Notes: generated from the letters alone by a model not told the origin. Shown: positions 18,137 to 27,753, numbered from the stretch's first letter. The stretch: DNA of 64,000 nucleotides from Armatimonadota bacterium (GCA_029547025.1 JAKPQA010000192.1:25388-89387); one strand, 5' to 3'. Made by a program: numbers and translations.

Positions 18137-18850
18137 CTATGGCGTGGGCTTCCGCCTCTGGGACACCTTCCGGGGGGGATCCGCGGGATCGACGCGACCC
18201 GCCATCTCGGATTTCAGCGCCGCCAGCTCGCGTTCGACGGCTTGGTCTTCCTCGCCACTCCGGGCCCGCTGCTCGATCACGGAGAGCCGCGTGTCCAGCT
18301 CGTCCTGGGCGGCAACCGCCGTGGCTTCGATCTCGATGACCCGGTCTTCGATGCGGTCCAGGTGTTCCGAGGCCCGAACGCCCGCCCGCCGCGCCATGCC
18401 GTTCTGGGCGATGGCCAGTCGGCGGTGGGCGACGATGAGGTCACGGTATCGCCGCGTTTCCTCCACCTTGGCCTCGAGGGCGGCCAGGTGATCGCGAAGC
18501 GTCTGCACACCGGCGCGCTGGAGGGCAAGCTCGTCGGTCACGTGCTGGGCGCGGCGTTCGCAGGCCAATCTCCGACGGATAGCCTCCCGAGCCAGGTCAT
18601 CCTTGCTTTGCTCGACAGCGAGGCGCGCCTTTTGGGCCCATTCGTCTCCCTGCTGCCGGCAGTCAGTGAGGTCCTCGTTGAGGCGACGCTCATCGCGAGC
18701 CGCCGCCGCGATCTCGGCCCGGGCCTCCTGGAGGTTGGCCTCCATCCGGCGGATCAGGGCCTCAAGCTGCTTCTCGGGGTCCTCCGCCCGGCTGATGATG
18801 TCGGTGACATTGGCCCGAACCATGTTGCGTAGACGCTCGAGGACGCCCAC
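18137..18850 (-). CDS. pspA: PspA/IM30 family membrane-stress protein
   Basis: The 237-residue protein is a PspA/IM30 (ESCRT-III-like) protein. It has an N-terminal amphipathic helix (VLERLRNMVRANVTDII), the family sequence AEDPEKQLEALIRRME, and long coiled-coil helices to about residue 220. PspA oligomers bind and repair damaged inner membrane and can restrain stress transcription factors. GTG 18850 is preceded by AGGGGG and gives the normal N-terminus, although the frame is open further up. The gene starts a probable pspA-nfeD-flotillin unit; the NfeD gene follows after 36 bp. Confidence 0.93.
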   Translation of the reverse strand: MGVLERLRNMVRANVTDIISRAEDPEKQLEALIRRMEANLQEARAEIAAAARDERRLNEDLTDCRQQGDEWAQKARLAVEQSKDDLAREAIRRRLACERRAQHVTDELALQRAGVQTLRDHLAALEAKVEETRRYRDLIVAHRRLAIAQNGMARRAGVRASEHLDRIEDRVIEIEATAVAAQDELDTRLSVIEQRARSGEEDQAVERELAALKSEMAGRVDPADPPRKVSQRRKPTP

Positions 18851-19068
18851 AGTGCCACCCCCTGCCGGCTCTCTTGGCCCGCACGCCCGAGGGCAAGCAG
18901 CCCGCCTCGAAGGCGCAGCGCTCCGGCCGGAGAGCCGGGGCGCACATGACGAGTCGTTGCAACGATTTGGCCAGTCTCGTCGATCACCCGAGGGCCTCGT
19001 GAGCACCCGAACGTGGCGTGCTACACCACTTGTTGGCGGGAATCACCAGACCACACTGAGGTCTGGCA

Positions 19069-20898
19069 TTAAGTGTCTACTTCGCTAAACCGCACCAGCT
19101 TGCTCGGCTGCTCCGCCGAGATGGTGACCGTCTGGGACAGCCGGAGGATCGTGTGGAACACCACGTAACGGCCGAAGGGGAGCTGCGTCAGCATGGCGCT
19201 GCACCCGCCGGCAGGGTCGAGCTCCAGGTCGGCCTCCTGAAGCGGCTCACGATCGCCCTGGCGCGTGACGGTGATCCGTCCCGCAGTGGTGCTCTGCACG
19301 CTGATGGTGCCCTGCGCCGCCGCGGCCGGCGCGAGCCCTGGTGCTGAGGTGGAACGCACGGGCGAGGAGGCGCCGCCCGCGCCGACCTTGCCGATCTTCA
19401 GCCCGAACTGCATCGGCATGACACGGCCCTGGGCGTCCAATTTGGCGTTCGCGCGCAGCTCGACCACGGGCTCGCCCGTCTCAGGGGAGACCTCACAGCC
19501 GAGAGTGTTCTCGCCCTTGCTGAGCTTCGCCCACTCCTCACCGGAGCCGGACGAGGCACTCCGGGCCCATACGTCCGGCTCCGTCAATGGCGCACCGGAC
19601 TTGGGGAAGTAGAAGACCGTGACGTCCTGTGTCTTGGCCGGGGGGGCGGCCTTACTGGCACCGCGGTTGTGCATCTTGGCCGAGACGCCCCACACGATGG
19701 CCAGGAAGAGCACCCCTGCCGCGAAGCCACCGAGGGCCGACATGAACGGCGAGGCCTGCACACCCGGCATGGGTGGGCGGGGTGGGATGGTTCGCGGGTC
19801 CACGTTCTGGGCGCCCGGCGGCAACCCATCGCGGCGGGGCATGCCGCCCGGGCCGGTGGTACCTTGGGCCACGTCGGAGGGGTCGGACGTGCCTGGGGGC
19901 GGGATCACCCGGGCGGGCGTGGCGGGTCCGGGCGGGAGTTGGCCGGTGAGCGGCTGCGGGGGCCCCAGGGCCCCCTCGGCCGCCAGGGGCGGCGCCGCGG
20001 GCCGAGCCGGCGAGACTCCGCCGCCTGTGACCGGCCGTGCCGAAGCGAGAGGCATGGGCACGGTGCCCGGGTCGCGGCGCGGCGCTCCGGGACGCGGGAA
20101 CAGGCGATCGAGCTCGGCGTCGTTCGGGATGTCCGGACGGCCCACATGAACGACCACGACGCCGATATTGCCGCGGCCGCCGCTGTGGTTGGCGGCACGC
20201 ACCAGACGGTCCGACGCAATGGCCGGGGTGGGGGAGCCGGCGAGGATTCGGTGCATGATAGCGTCGTCGACCTCGCGCCACAGCCCATCGGTGCACAGCA
20301 GGAGTACATCGCCCGCGTGCAGGGGCTCGGCCGAGAGGGCGGGACGCACCTGTTCAGCCACGCCGCCCAAGCCATTCACGGGGCGCCATTCGCCGTCGAC
20401 AAGGGCGGCCTCGTCGGATGTGAGCTGCTGGAACTCCGTGCCACCCTCTCGGAGGATGTACGCGCGGCTGTCGCCCGCATGGATCAGCCTCGCCGTGTTC
20501 CCGTCCACCACCACAGCAGTCAGTGTTGTCCCCATGCCGCCGAGGTTCGGGTTGTTCTCACTGGACTGCTTGAGTGTGGCGTCGATGCGCTCGACTGCGT
20601 AGAGGAGGAAGGCTTCGAGACCGGCGAGCCCAGGGATGCCGGACTCGCCCCGGCGCGCGTAATGCTCGACGCCCTCTTCGAGCATGTTGAGCGCCTGGGC
20701 GCTGGCGACTTTGCCCCCTCGGGCCGCACTCAGTCCGTCGGCCACGGCGAACAGGGCGCGAACACCGTTGGGGTCACGCGCGTCGCGGAAGCGCGCCTCC
20801 AACGCCGTGTCTTCCTCGGTCTGGTTCAGCGCCCGATGCACGGCGCCCACGTCCGTACGCGCCGACGAGTCGAGCACCAGGAGCTCAGAGGGTTCCAT
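19069..20898 (-). CDS. membrane-anchored PP2C-type protein phosphatase with extracytoplasmic domain
   Basis: The 609-residue protein starts with a PP2C fold (residues about 10-255): FAVADGLSAARGGKVAS, GMGTTLTAVVV, HAGDSRAYIL, LLLCTDGLWREV. It would remove phosphate from Ser/Thr proteins. The usual late metal-binding DN pair (GGxDNI) reads GGRGNI, so one acidic ligand is missing and metal binding may be altered. A Pro/Gly-rich linker leads to one membrane helix (near residues 386-410). A roughly 190-residue external part follows, ending in a PEGA-like beta domain. ATG 20898 is preceded by GGTGA. It lies upstream of pspA on the same strand; no kinase is present in the window. Confidence 0.87.
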   Translation of the reverse strand: MEPSELLVLDSSARTDVGAVHRALNQTEEDTALEARFRDARDPNGVRALFAVADGLSAARGGKVASAQALNMLEEGVEHYARRGESGIPGLAGLEAFLLYAVERIDATLKQSSENNPNLGGMGTTLTAVVVDGNTARLIHAGDSRAYILREGGTEFQQLTSDEAALVDGEWRPVNGLGGVAEQVRPALSAEPLHAGDVLLLCTDGLWREVDDAIMHRILAGSPTPAIASDRLVRAANHSGGRGNIGVVVVHVGRPDIPNDAELDRLFPRPGAPRRDPGTVPMPLASARPVTGGGVSPARPAAPPLAAEGALGPPQPLTGQLPPGPATPARVIPPPGTSDPSDVAQGTTGPGGMPRRDGLPPGAQNVDPRTIPPRPPMPGVQASPFMSALGGFAAGVLFLAIVWGVSAKMHNRGASKAAPPAKTQDVTVFYFPKSGAPLTEPDVWARSASSGSGEEWAKLSKGENTLGCEVSPETGEPVVELRANAKLDAQGRVMPMQFGLKIGKVGAGGASSPVRSTSAPGLAPAAAAQGTISVQSTTAGRITVTRQGDREPLQEADLELDPAGGCSAMLTQLPFGRYVVFHTILRLSQTVTISAEQPSKLVRFSEVDT

Positions 20899-20974
20899 GG
20901 GCTCACCGCTCACCGTGTGGTTAGGGTTTGTCTGCCCCCTGATTCGGTGTGCGAGCCCCAGAGCCCTGCCGAGG

Positions 20975-22075
20975 CTAGCGTGGTGGCACTTCGAAGCGCA
21001 CGGGACACGTGAAGATACGAGGGCTGATGACGCCCTGGACGCAGTACGTGCCCGGCGCAACCGGGCTGCCGTCGGTCGCGGTCTGATCCCAGTAGTCCAC
21101 GTAGACTCGAGCCGGCGAGCCCGGTATGAACGTCGAGCGGGAGCCAGCCCCCGGTCCGGCTGGGGGCACCAGTTCCTCGGAGTAGCCCATGCCGAACCCG
21201 GTCGCCTTGGAGAGGCGCCAGACTTCCCTGCCGTCGCGGGTCACCACGAGATCGTGGGTCATGTTCCCCGAATAGCGCAGGGTGATGGGAGCAGGGGTGT
21301 CGTTGTAGAAGATGAGGCGGATCGGGATCCCCTCGCGATCGGGCACGCGGCTGAGCACCTCGAGCGCACAGAATGCACCGCGCTCACCTGGCCTGCGATG
21401 GACACCCGTCACTTCCAGGTACGGGATCCCGGCAGCGGTTACCGCCACCCGGCCCGTCACGACCACGCGCTTGCCGTAGTCCCATTCGGGATCGGGCGCG
21501 TACGACGATTCGTCCCGTGCCAAGCCCGAGCAGTGGATCTCGCCACTGGTGTCCCGCAGGATCCACACATCATCGGCAGTGACTTCCTGGCCCGCAAGCG
21601 GTGAGAGCCGTGCAGCCTTGCGCCCCGCGCACTCCCCGGCGATGGCCACTTCTCTCCCGATCAGGAGCGCGGCATCCTGCCGAATCCGGGCGATGGGAGT
21701 GAGGCCCTCAGCGTCTTCGCGGAGCGCCACGGCAGGCACTGGCTTCGCAAATGTCGGCGGTTCATTGCCGCGCATCGCCGCCGTTTCGAGCATTTCGGCG
21801 GCCTGGGCGGAATGGTCGACGCCGGCCCAGTAGAGCGCGCCGTCCGCCGCCGGTCGCCGGCAAGGGGCGGAACCGGACGAACCGTCGAAGGGCCCCGCGG
21901 GGGCCGGTCTCAGATCGAGTGGGGCACCTGCCGGGCCGGGCAGACCGGGCGAGACGATCGGTGCCGGTGTGGCCGGCTCGAATGTGAGGGGGCCCACAAG
22001 CTGGGCATCGGGGCCCGCTCCGACCGGAGCAGACCACAGGCTACCTGCGATCATCGAGGTCAGCAGCAGTCGCAT
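20975..22075 (-). CDS. secreted protein with BsuPI-type C-terminal domain
   Basis: The 366-residue protein has a signal peptide (MRLLLTSMIAGSLWSAPVGA) and a Pro-rich spacer. A middle OB-like segment reads VVVTGRVAVTAAGIPYLEV. The C-terminal domain resembles BsuPI, the so-called intracellular proteinase inhibitor fold (LIFYNDTPAPITLRYSG, then DLVVTRDGREVWRLSK). BsuPI domains are small Ig-like beta-sandwiches; here the protein is clearly exported, so the inhibitor label should not be taken literally. ATG 22075 has GGGGGA eight bases upstream. It may be co-transcribed with the PP2C gene 76 bp downstream. Confidence 0.75.
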   Translation of the reverse strand: MRLLLTSMIAGSLWSAPVGAGPDAQLVGPLTFEPATPAPIVSPGLPGPAGAPLDLRPAPAGPFDGSSGSAPCRRPAADGALYWAGVDHSAQAAEMLETAAMRGNEPPTFAKPVPAVALREDAEGLTPIARIRQDAALLIGREVAIAGECAGRKAARLSPLAGQEVTADDVWILRDTSGEIHCSGLARDESSYAPDPEWDYGKRVVVTGRVAVTAAGIPYLEVTGVHRRPGERGAFCALEVLSRVPDREGIPIRLIFYNDTPAPITLRYSGNMTHDLVVTRDGREVWRLSKATGFGMGYSEELVPPAGPGAGSRSTFIPGSPARVYVDYWDQTATDGSPVAPGTYCVQGVISPRIFTCPVRFEVPPR

Positions 22076-22367
22076 GTCCGGATCCCCCCGTGCTTTGCGC
22101 TCACGCACCGCGTGTCGGCGCTCACCGCAGCCAGGGACCGGGCCGAACGGACACGGGACGGCATAGGTCCACGCACTCCAGGGGAGATCATGCCTCAACA
22201 CACTGTGATTGTCAACAATGACACCGATTTGGTGCGCGCGGTGGCACGGGTGTCCGGCCTGCCATGTCTGCGGTGTTCCCACAGAAGGCCACCGGTGGGC
22301 AACAGCGGAAACGGTGCGGGCCCCTGCGCCGCGGGGGGGCGATTGGCCGCACCATGGAGGAACTGGG

Positions 22368-23357
22368 ATGCAGAAGCGTGTCTTGGGCCGTACCGGCCTG
22401 ATGGTGGGCGAGCTGTCCCTTGGTGCCGCGTTCATTACCGGCGGGCCCGACGGTGCCCGGGGAGCCACCCCGGTTGTGCGGCGGGCCTTGGAGCTCGGGA
22501 TGAACCTCGTCGACACCTCGGCGGACTACGGCGACAGCGAGGCCGCCCTGGGAGCGGCACTTGATGAGCTCGGACAACCGTTCATCGTGTCAACCAAGCT
22601 TGGTCCTCGCGGCCGAGGATTCGATCCCAAGGACAAGGACGCGCTGCGGCGCGCCGTCGACGAGAGCCTCAAGCTGCTGCGCCGCGACACGCTCGACATC
22701 TTGATGATCCACGAGCCCGACCGGCCAGGCGAGATCGACTGGTATTCGGACACCACGTCCTTCCATGGGCCGGTGACCGAGCTGCTGCAGGAGCTCAAGG
22801 ATCGCGGGGTGGTCCGGTTCACGGGTCTGGGCGGCACCACGGTTTACCAGATGGCCATGCTGGTGGCGACGGGGGAGTACGATGTGGTCCTCACCGCCTT
22901 CAACAGCAGCCCGCTGTGGCGCGAGGCACTGACGCATGTGATCCCAGAGGCGGCCAAGCAGAACATGGGCGTCCTGCTGGCCTCACCGACCCAGCAGGGC
23001 TGGCTCGCGCGACGCTTCGACGACGAGGTGCGCCACGGTGCGCGGTGGCTGAGCCCGCAACGCCGAGCGCAGTTTCTGGCGCTCTATGATCTGCTGGACG
23101 AGACGGGGATCGAGATCCCGGTATTCTGCCTCCGTTGGGCCCTGGGCGTGCCGGGCGTCTCCACCGTGCTCACCGGGCCACGCACCGTCGAGCAGCTCGA
23201 GCAGAACTTTCGCGCCGTCGAGGAAGGCCCACTGCCGGCCGATGTGGTCGCGCGTCTGGACGAGATCGCCGCCATGGTGCCCTATCGACCTTTCGAGGAG
23301 CCCTTCGGGTGCATGCTCGGCAACCCACATTACTGGGGACCGGGCCCCGCGCGCTGA
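22368..23357 (+). CDS. aldo/keto reductase
   Basis: The 329-residue protein is a TIM-barrel NADPH-dependent aldo/keto reductase. Its catalytic tetrad is visible as Asp and Tyr in LVDTSADYGDSE, Lys in STKLG and His in LMIHEPD. The NADP-binding region lies in TVLTGPRTVEQLEQN. Proteins of this subgroup often act on sugars such as galactose or fucose derivatives. ATG 22368 follows GGAGG by about nine bases and begins with the typical MQKRVLGRTGL. A zinc-type dehydrogenase follows after 39 bp, probably in the same transcript, suggesting a small sugar-oxidation unit. The divergent 292-bp spacer upstream holds no gene. Confidence 0.92.
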   Translation: MQKRVLGRTGLMVGELSLGAAFITGGPDGARGATPVVRRALELGMNLVDTSADYGDSEAALGAALDELGQPFIVSTKLGPRGRGFDPKDKDALRRAVDESLKLLRRDTLDILMIHEPDRPGEIDWYSDTTSFHGPVTELLQELKDRGVVRFTGLGGTTVYQMAMLVATGEYDVVLTAFNSSPLWREALTHVIPEAAKQNMGVLLASPTQQGWLARRFDDEVRHGARWLSPQRRAQFLALYDLLDETGIEIPVFCLRWALGVPGVSTVLTGPRTVEQLEQNFRAVEEGPLPADVVARLDEIAAMVPYRPFEEPFGCMLGNPHYWGPGPAR

Positions 23358-23396
23358 GTCACGGCCCGGTTGACCGACTGCGGGAGGCTGACCCCC

Positions 23397-24404
23397 ATGA
23401 GAGCCGTGTGCGCGAACGCTCCGGGCGTGCTGGGCATGATGGACATCCCGGTGCCGCGCATCGAGGACCCGTTCGAGTGCATCGTCCGGCTGGACGCGTG
23501 CTCGATCTGCAACAGCACCGACCCGAAGCTGCTGGAGAACGAGTTCTGCCCGGGGCCTTTCCCGACCGTGCTCGGGCATGAGTCGGTCGGCACAGTGGTT
23601 GAGGTGGGCCCCGGTGTTCGCAACTTCCGGGAGGGCGACAGGGTATTCCGCCAGCGTCTTGGTGATGAGCACGTACCCGGTGGCCGGAGCACGTGGGGCG
23701 GCTTTGCGGAGTACGGCGTCATCTCAGACCAGTGGGCCCAAGATGACGTACCCTACCTGCACTGCGCGGATGGCTACCCGGCCCACGCACAGCAGAAGGT
23801 CATGGCCGACGTCGCTCCGCCGCTGGCCACGGCGATGATCACACTGATGGAGACATTGGACTACTCCACCAGCGCCGGCGTCGTGCCGGGCCAGTCGGTG
23901 GCCGTTGTCGGGTCCGGGCCTGTGGGCCAGGCGCTCGCGTTGTTCGCTAAGCTCTTGGGTGCGGCTCCGGTCGTTGCCTTCGGCCGGCGCCAGGAACCCG
24001 GTGAGCGCTTCGCTAGAGTCGCCCATGCCGACGCATACCTGTGGCAGCCCGACGACGTTGAGCGCGAGGCGGAGCGGGGCCGGTTCGACATTGTGTTCGA
24101 GGCCGTTGGCTCCCGCGAGGCCCTCGACACATGCCTCCGCCTGGCCGGTGTCCGAGGGACCGCGTGGTGCTACGGCGTCGCGCCCGAGTCACACGCGTAC
24201 ACCGAGACACAGAAGACCGACCCACGGTACCGCAACGCGCCGGTGTTCGAGGGCCGCGTGCAGCGGCGCCTGGCGGACTTCATCGAGGCCGGTGATATCC
24301 GTCTCGAAGACTGGATCAGCCACGTGCTGCCCATGGCCGACTACCAGCGCGCTTTCGACCTGACTGCCCGCCGCGAGGCGTTCAAGGTGGCGTTGGTGCC
24401 GTAG
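23397..24404 (+). CDS. zinc-type dehydrogenase lacking the structural zinc lobe
   Basis: The 335-residue medium-chain dehydrogenase has catalytic-zinc residues in ACSICNSTDPK and LGHESVG, and a nucleotide-binding motif VVGSGPVGQALALFAKLLG. The usual four-cysteine structural zinc loop after the GHE motif is missing; the region reads as a short Gly/Arg-rich turn instead. It is probably an NAD(P)-dependent sugar or polyol dehydrogenase working with the adjacent aldo/keto reductase. ATG 23397 follows GGGAGG by nine bases. The substrate cannot be predicted. Confidence 0.87.
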   Translation: MRAVCANAPGVLGMMDIPVPRIEDPFECIVRLDACSICNSTDPKLLENEFCPGPFPTVLGHESVGTVVEVGPGVRNFREGDRVFRQRLGDEHVPGGRSTWGGFAEYGVISDQWAQDDVPYLHCADGYPAHAQQKVMADVAPPLATAMITLMETLDYSTSAGVVPGQSVAVVGSGPVGQALALFAKLLGAAPVVAFGRRQEPGERFARVAHADAYLWQPDDVEREAERGRFDIVFEAVGSREALDTCLRLAGVRGTAWCYGVAPESHAYTETQKTDPRYRNAPVFEGRVQRRLADFIEAGDIRLEDWISHVLPMADYQRAFDLTARREAFKVALVP

Positions 24405-24425
24405 TTCGGATGCACCTCTGCTCCC

Positions 24426-27400
24426 TCATCGCCATTCCACCTTGACCGTCTGACTCGCGAACGGTATGCCGCTGCGGAATGGCCCACGCAGCGAGACCGT
24501 GATCTCGGCTTGGCCCGGTTCGAGTGGCGCCACGCCATTGAGCTCGACGACGCGCCGGTCGCCATAGACCATCGGCGGTCCGGCGAAGTCCCACTTCGCT
24601 GGCAACCCGACGCGCGTGGCATCACCCCCGAGCTCGAGCGTTTGGCCGGCGCCCTCGACCCACGGCCAGATGCCGGTGTTGCGCAGTTCGACTGCCAGCG
24701 CGAACGGCTGTCCGGCACTCGCCTTGGGGGCCGCCGCCGAGACCATGCCCGAGAACTGCTTCACCTCGAGCGACCACTCGACGGCATCATATCCGGCCAC
24801 CCACTCGCGGAACGGTTTCAGTAGGCCCGCTCGCCGCGTGGCCGCCAGCATGTTTCCGGGCACGGTAGCGGCCTCCGCGTCCAGATCGTCCGCGAGTCGG
24901 CACACCTCATCGCGCATGGCGATGAGCCGGGCGCGAGCATCGGCGGGCAGTTCCGGTGCATCGCGGTGCGCGAGCACCAGCGACTCCATCGCCGACAGCG
25001 CCTCGAGCCGCCGCAGTAGGTAATCGAAGTAGGTCGCGAAGAGCCGCATGTGCGCGAACCACTTCGCACCGCCGCGCGAGCGGACCGAGGACTCCAGCGC
25101 CGCCAGGTGCTCCGCGTAGTCACCCAAGCGCCGGCGCGCCGCATGGGCGACCTGGGCCCGGTCATGGTCGCTGAGTTTCACCCATTCCTGCGGGAGGAGA
25201 TGCAGGTCGTAGATGTCGAGCAGGTCATCGTAGACATCGGCAAGCTCGAGAAATGGGAGGGCATTGCGCTCGCCGAAACTACGGGCCCCCCAGGCGTAGC
25301 GGAATGTGTTCACAGTCGCCGTGGGCTCCCAACTGAAGTATCCGATGGCCTCCCACTGCAGCTCGGTGCCGCAGTATGCTCCGCCGATCCAGAAGCTGCC
25401 GCGGTCGGCGAGCAGGCGTTTCATGCGCGGGATCGATGGCGGCCGGAAGCTGGCGAACAGGTTGTCGAGCCACGTGTCGCCCATCGGACCGAGGGTGTCG
25501 AGACTCCGGCTGAGCATACCCGCCCCACTGCCATGCCCGACGATGTACAGGTCGGCCGGGAGCAACGCGTCGAGCTCGGGCTGGTATGGATCCATATACG
25601 GATAGACGGCGATGTCGCCCGCGAAGCCGAGAGATCGCACTTGGCCGTAGAGCAGGATGTGCTGCTCCCACATGGCGTTCCGCGTGCGGGACGCGTCCAC
25701 ATAAGCCTGGCACCGATCGCACTGGCAGATCCCGCCATTGTCATCGCGGATCATGACGATGCCGTCGATGGGGTATGTCTCGAGCAGCTCCCGCGCGTAG
25801 GCCTCGAGATAGCAGGCATAGCTCGGATCGGTGAAGCAGGGCACCCCCGGGTTCGTCTTCGACATGGCCTCGGGATGAGCGGTCGCAAAGGTGGACGGCA
25901 CGCACCCGACGGGTATCCACTGCCACACCTTCACACCACGCCGGTGCAGGTAGTCCAGCAGCCTGAGGCCGCGTTCGCGATGCGCGGGGATCTCAGAGAA
26001 CCGGGCCCCCGACGCCGGGTCGATGGCGTCCGGCGAGTTGGATTGCAGCTCCGGCATGTACCGGTACGTCACCGGCATCTTCCAGTTGCCCCACATGCTC
26101 AGGTCGGCCATGGTGTTCATGCCGCTGGCGATCATGCCGCCGAGGGCGTGCTCCCATTCGTCGTCGGTGCCGTAGGGGAAGTCGACCTCGTGCTCGCCGC
26201 CACCGAAGCCGCCTGCCCGGAGGTTGCTGGCGGGGTTCTCCGCGATGAGCGGCGCGCGCACCCCACCTGTGGCGTCGGCCAGGTACTCCGCGAGCCGCTG
26301 CGCGCCCTGAGTGAGGCCGAAGGGCGTCAGCGCGGTGATAGTGACGCCGCCGCCGCGGGGCTCGATGGCGAACCCGTCGCCGCTGATACCAGGCGCATCG
26401 GCCTGAGTGGCGATGCGAAGCGCAACCTGGGCCGCTGCCGGCGGACCGGCGACGGCGGCCTCGACACCACGAGCGCGCAGCGCGTCGGCCAGTACCTCGG
26501 CAGGGACCCGCGCCTCCGGCGGCGCGGATACACGGATGGGCCCCGGCCCCAAGGATGCCGTGCGGGGCGTAACGTCGATCACGAGTCCCTCATCGGCCAG
26601 CTCGGCCAGGGCGTCAGCCTGTGCCCGGCGGGCACAAGGGGCAATATGGAGCTGACGGCGCCACCGGCGCCCGTTGGTCGTCTCCTCGCCCAGCTCGACC
26701 ACAGACACGAGGCCAGCACGGTGGATGAACGCCGGGTGCTTCACGGCGGCATCGAAGTCCCTGAACCCATAGTACGGCGCCCGGTTCGCGAGGTAGGGCA
26801 GCGGCTCGGCGTCGCCCGCGATCGGAAGCCTGTACTCGACCGCGTGGCCGACCCACGGCGAGCGCCCCTCCCACGGCCTCTCGTCAGCAATGATCTCGAC
26901 CCGGCCGCACGACTGGACGCGGTACGTCACCGCCGTATGCAGGCCGTCGGCAGTGGCTCGCTCGAAACTGAGTTCGGTGAGTGCGCCCGTGGACAAGGAC
27001 GACACCAGCCGTACCATCGGTGTGTCGAGTGGCGTGCGCGGCGCCCCGTCCGTCTGAGCCACCACGAACGCCTGCGCCGTCAGCGGGCCGGCGATCGGCT
27101 TCCCGCCGCCTGTCGTAACGGACTGCAGCAAGCCCGACTCCGCACGAATGCGGACCCTCACCGCGTCGTAGGTGATGAGAAGATCCTGGCCGATGCGGCT
27201 CAGATGTGATGCGCGATCGGGCGTGCCCCGGACGACGCTCAGCGTTGCCCACGCCGCTGGCGGGACGGCGCACGAGAACACCAGCAGGTCCTCGGCTCGA
27301 GGAGTCGGCACGGGAGCGGCGAGTGCGGCTCTCCAGTGCGGCCGTCCCTCGCGGATCGCGAAGGGCACCTCCCGCCCATCAAGCACTAGCCGGACATGTC

Positions 27401-27563
27401 CCCAGTCGATGAGCCCGGGCGACGCCAATCGGCCGGTAGGCACTTCCACCCATGCAGCGCCGTCCCAGGTCGTCGGGTTGTACAGCCGCATCTGCGCCAG
27501 CGGCGCGCCGTCAACCGCCGTCGCCGCCACCAGTGCGCCAACCAGCGTGATCGCCGATACCAC
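24426..27563 (-). CDS. large secreted glycoside hydrolase-like protein with GH20b-type domain
   Basis: The 1045-residue protein starts with a signal peptide (VSAITLVGALVAATAVDGA). Roughly the first 330 residues are beta-rich. Next is a domain like the N-terminal alpha/beta domain of GH20 and GH67 enzymes (VPAEVLADALRARGVEA and GFAIEPRGGGVTITALTPFG). A putative TIM barrel follows, with MIRDDNGGICQCDRC carrying a C-x-C-x2-C cluster. Helices and a C-terminal Ig-like domain close the protein. It probably cleaves a hexosamine- or uronate-containing glycan outside the cytoplasm. I cannot assign catalytic residues. Start GTG 27563 has only a weak Shine-Dalgarno. It converges with the dehydrogenase gene 21 bp away. 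Confidence 0.75.
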   Translation of the reverse strand: MVSAITLVGALVAATAVDGAPLAQMRLYNPTTWDGAAWVEVPTGRLASPGLIDWGHVRLVLDGREVPFAIREGRPHWRAALAAPVPTPRAEDLLVFSCAVPPAAWATLSVVRGTPDRASHLSRIGQDLLITYDAVRVRIRAESGLLQSVTTGGGKPIAGPLTAQAFVVAQTDGAPRTPLDTPMVRLVSSLSTGALTELSFERATADGLHTAVTYRVQSCGRVEIIADERPWEGRSPWVGHAVEYRLPIAGDAEPLPYLANRAPYYGFRDFDAAVKHPAFIHRAGLVSVVELGEETTNGRRWRRQLHIAPCARRAQADALAELADEGLVIDVTPRTASLGPGPIRVSAPPEARVPAEVLADALRARGVEAAVAGPPAAAQVALRIATQADAPGISGDGFAIEPRGGGVTITALTPFGLTQGAQRLAEYLADATGGVRAPLIAENPASNLRAGGFGGGEHEVDFPYGTDDEWEHALGGMIASGMNTMADLSMWGNWKMPVTYRYMPELQSNSPDAIDPASGARFSEIPAHRERGLRLLDYLHRRGVKVWQWIPVGCVPSTFATAHPEAMSKTNPGVPCFTDPSYACYLEAYARELLETYPIDGIVMIRDDNGGICQCDRCQAYVDASRTRNAMWEQHILLYGQVRSLGFAGDIAVYPYMDPYQPELDALLPADLYIVGHGSGAGMLSRSLDTLGPMGDTWLDNLFASFRPPSIPRMKRLLADRGSFWIGGAYCGTELQWEAIGYFSWEPTATVNTFRYAWGARSFGERNALPFLELADVYDDLLDIYDLHLLPQEWVKLSDHDRAQVAHAARRRLGDYAEHLAALESSVRSRGGAKWFAHMRLFATYFDYLLRRLEALSAMESLVLAHRDAPELPADARARLIAMRDEVCRLADDLDAEAATVPGNMLAATRRAGLLKPFREWVAGYDAVEWSLEVKQFSGMVSAAAPKASAGQPFALAVELRNTGIWPWVEGAGQTLELGGDATRVGLPAKWDFAGPPMVYGDRRVVELNGVAPLEPGQAEITVSLRGPFRSGIPFASQTVKVEWR

Positions 27564-27753
27564 TACACGGGCCCCCGTTCAACACCGGGCGGAGAGGTAC
27601 CGCCTGCTTCGGCCCGACCTCAGTCGGGCGCGGCAGGCCGCCGTCGGCTCCCTGCCCGCGCGCCAAGCCCGACGGCGTACGCCGACCCGCCCTCCGCCGG
27701 CCCAGTCGGAAGCCCCAAGCCCGCCGCGGTCTCCGCTGCCCACCGCCATCTGC

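Noticed and set aside
20975..22075. True intracellular proteinase inhibitor function for the BsuPI-like protein
   Set aside because: The protein has an export signal, so the name of the domain does not describe its role.
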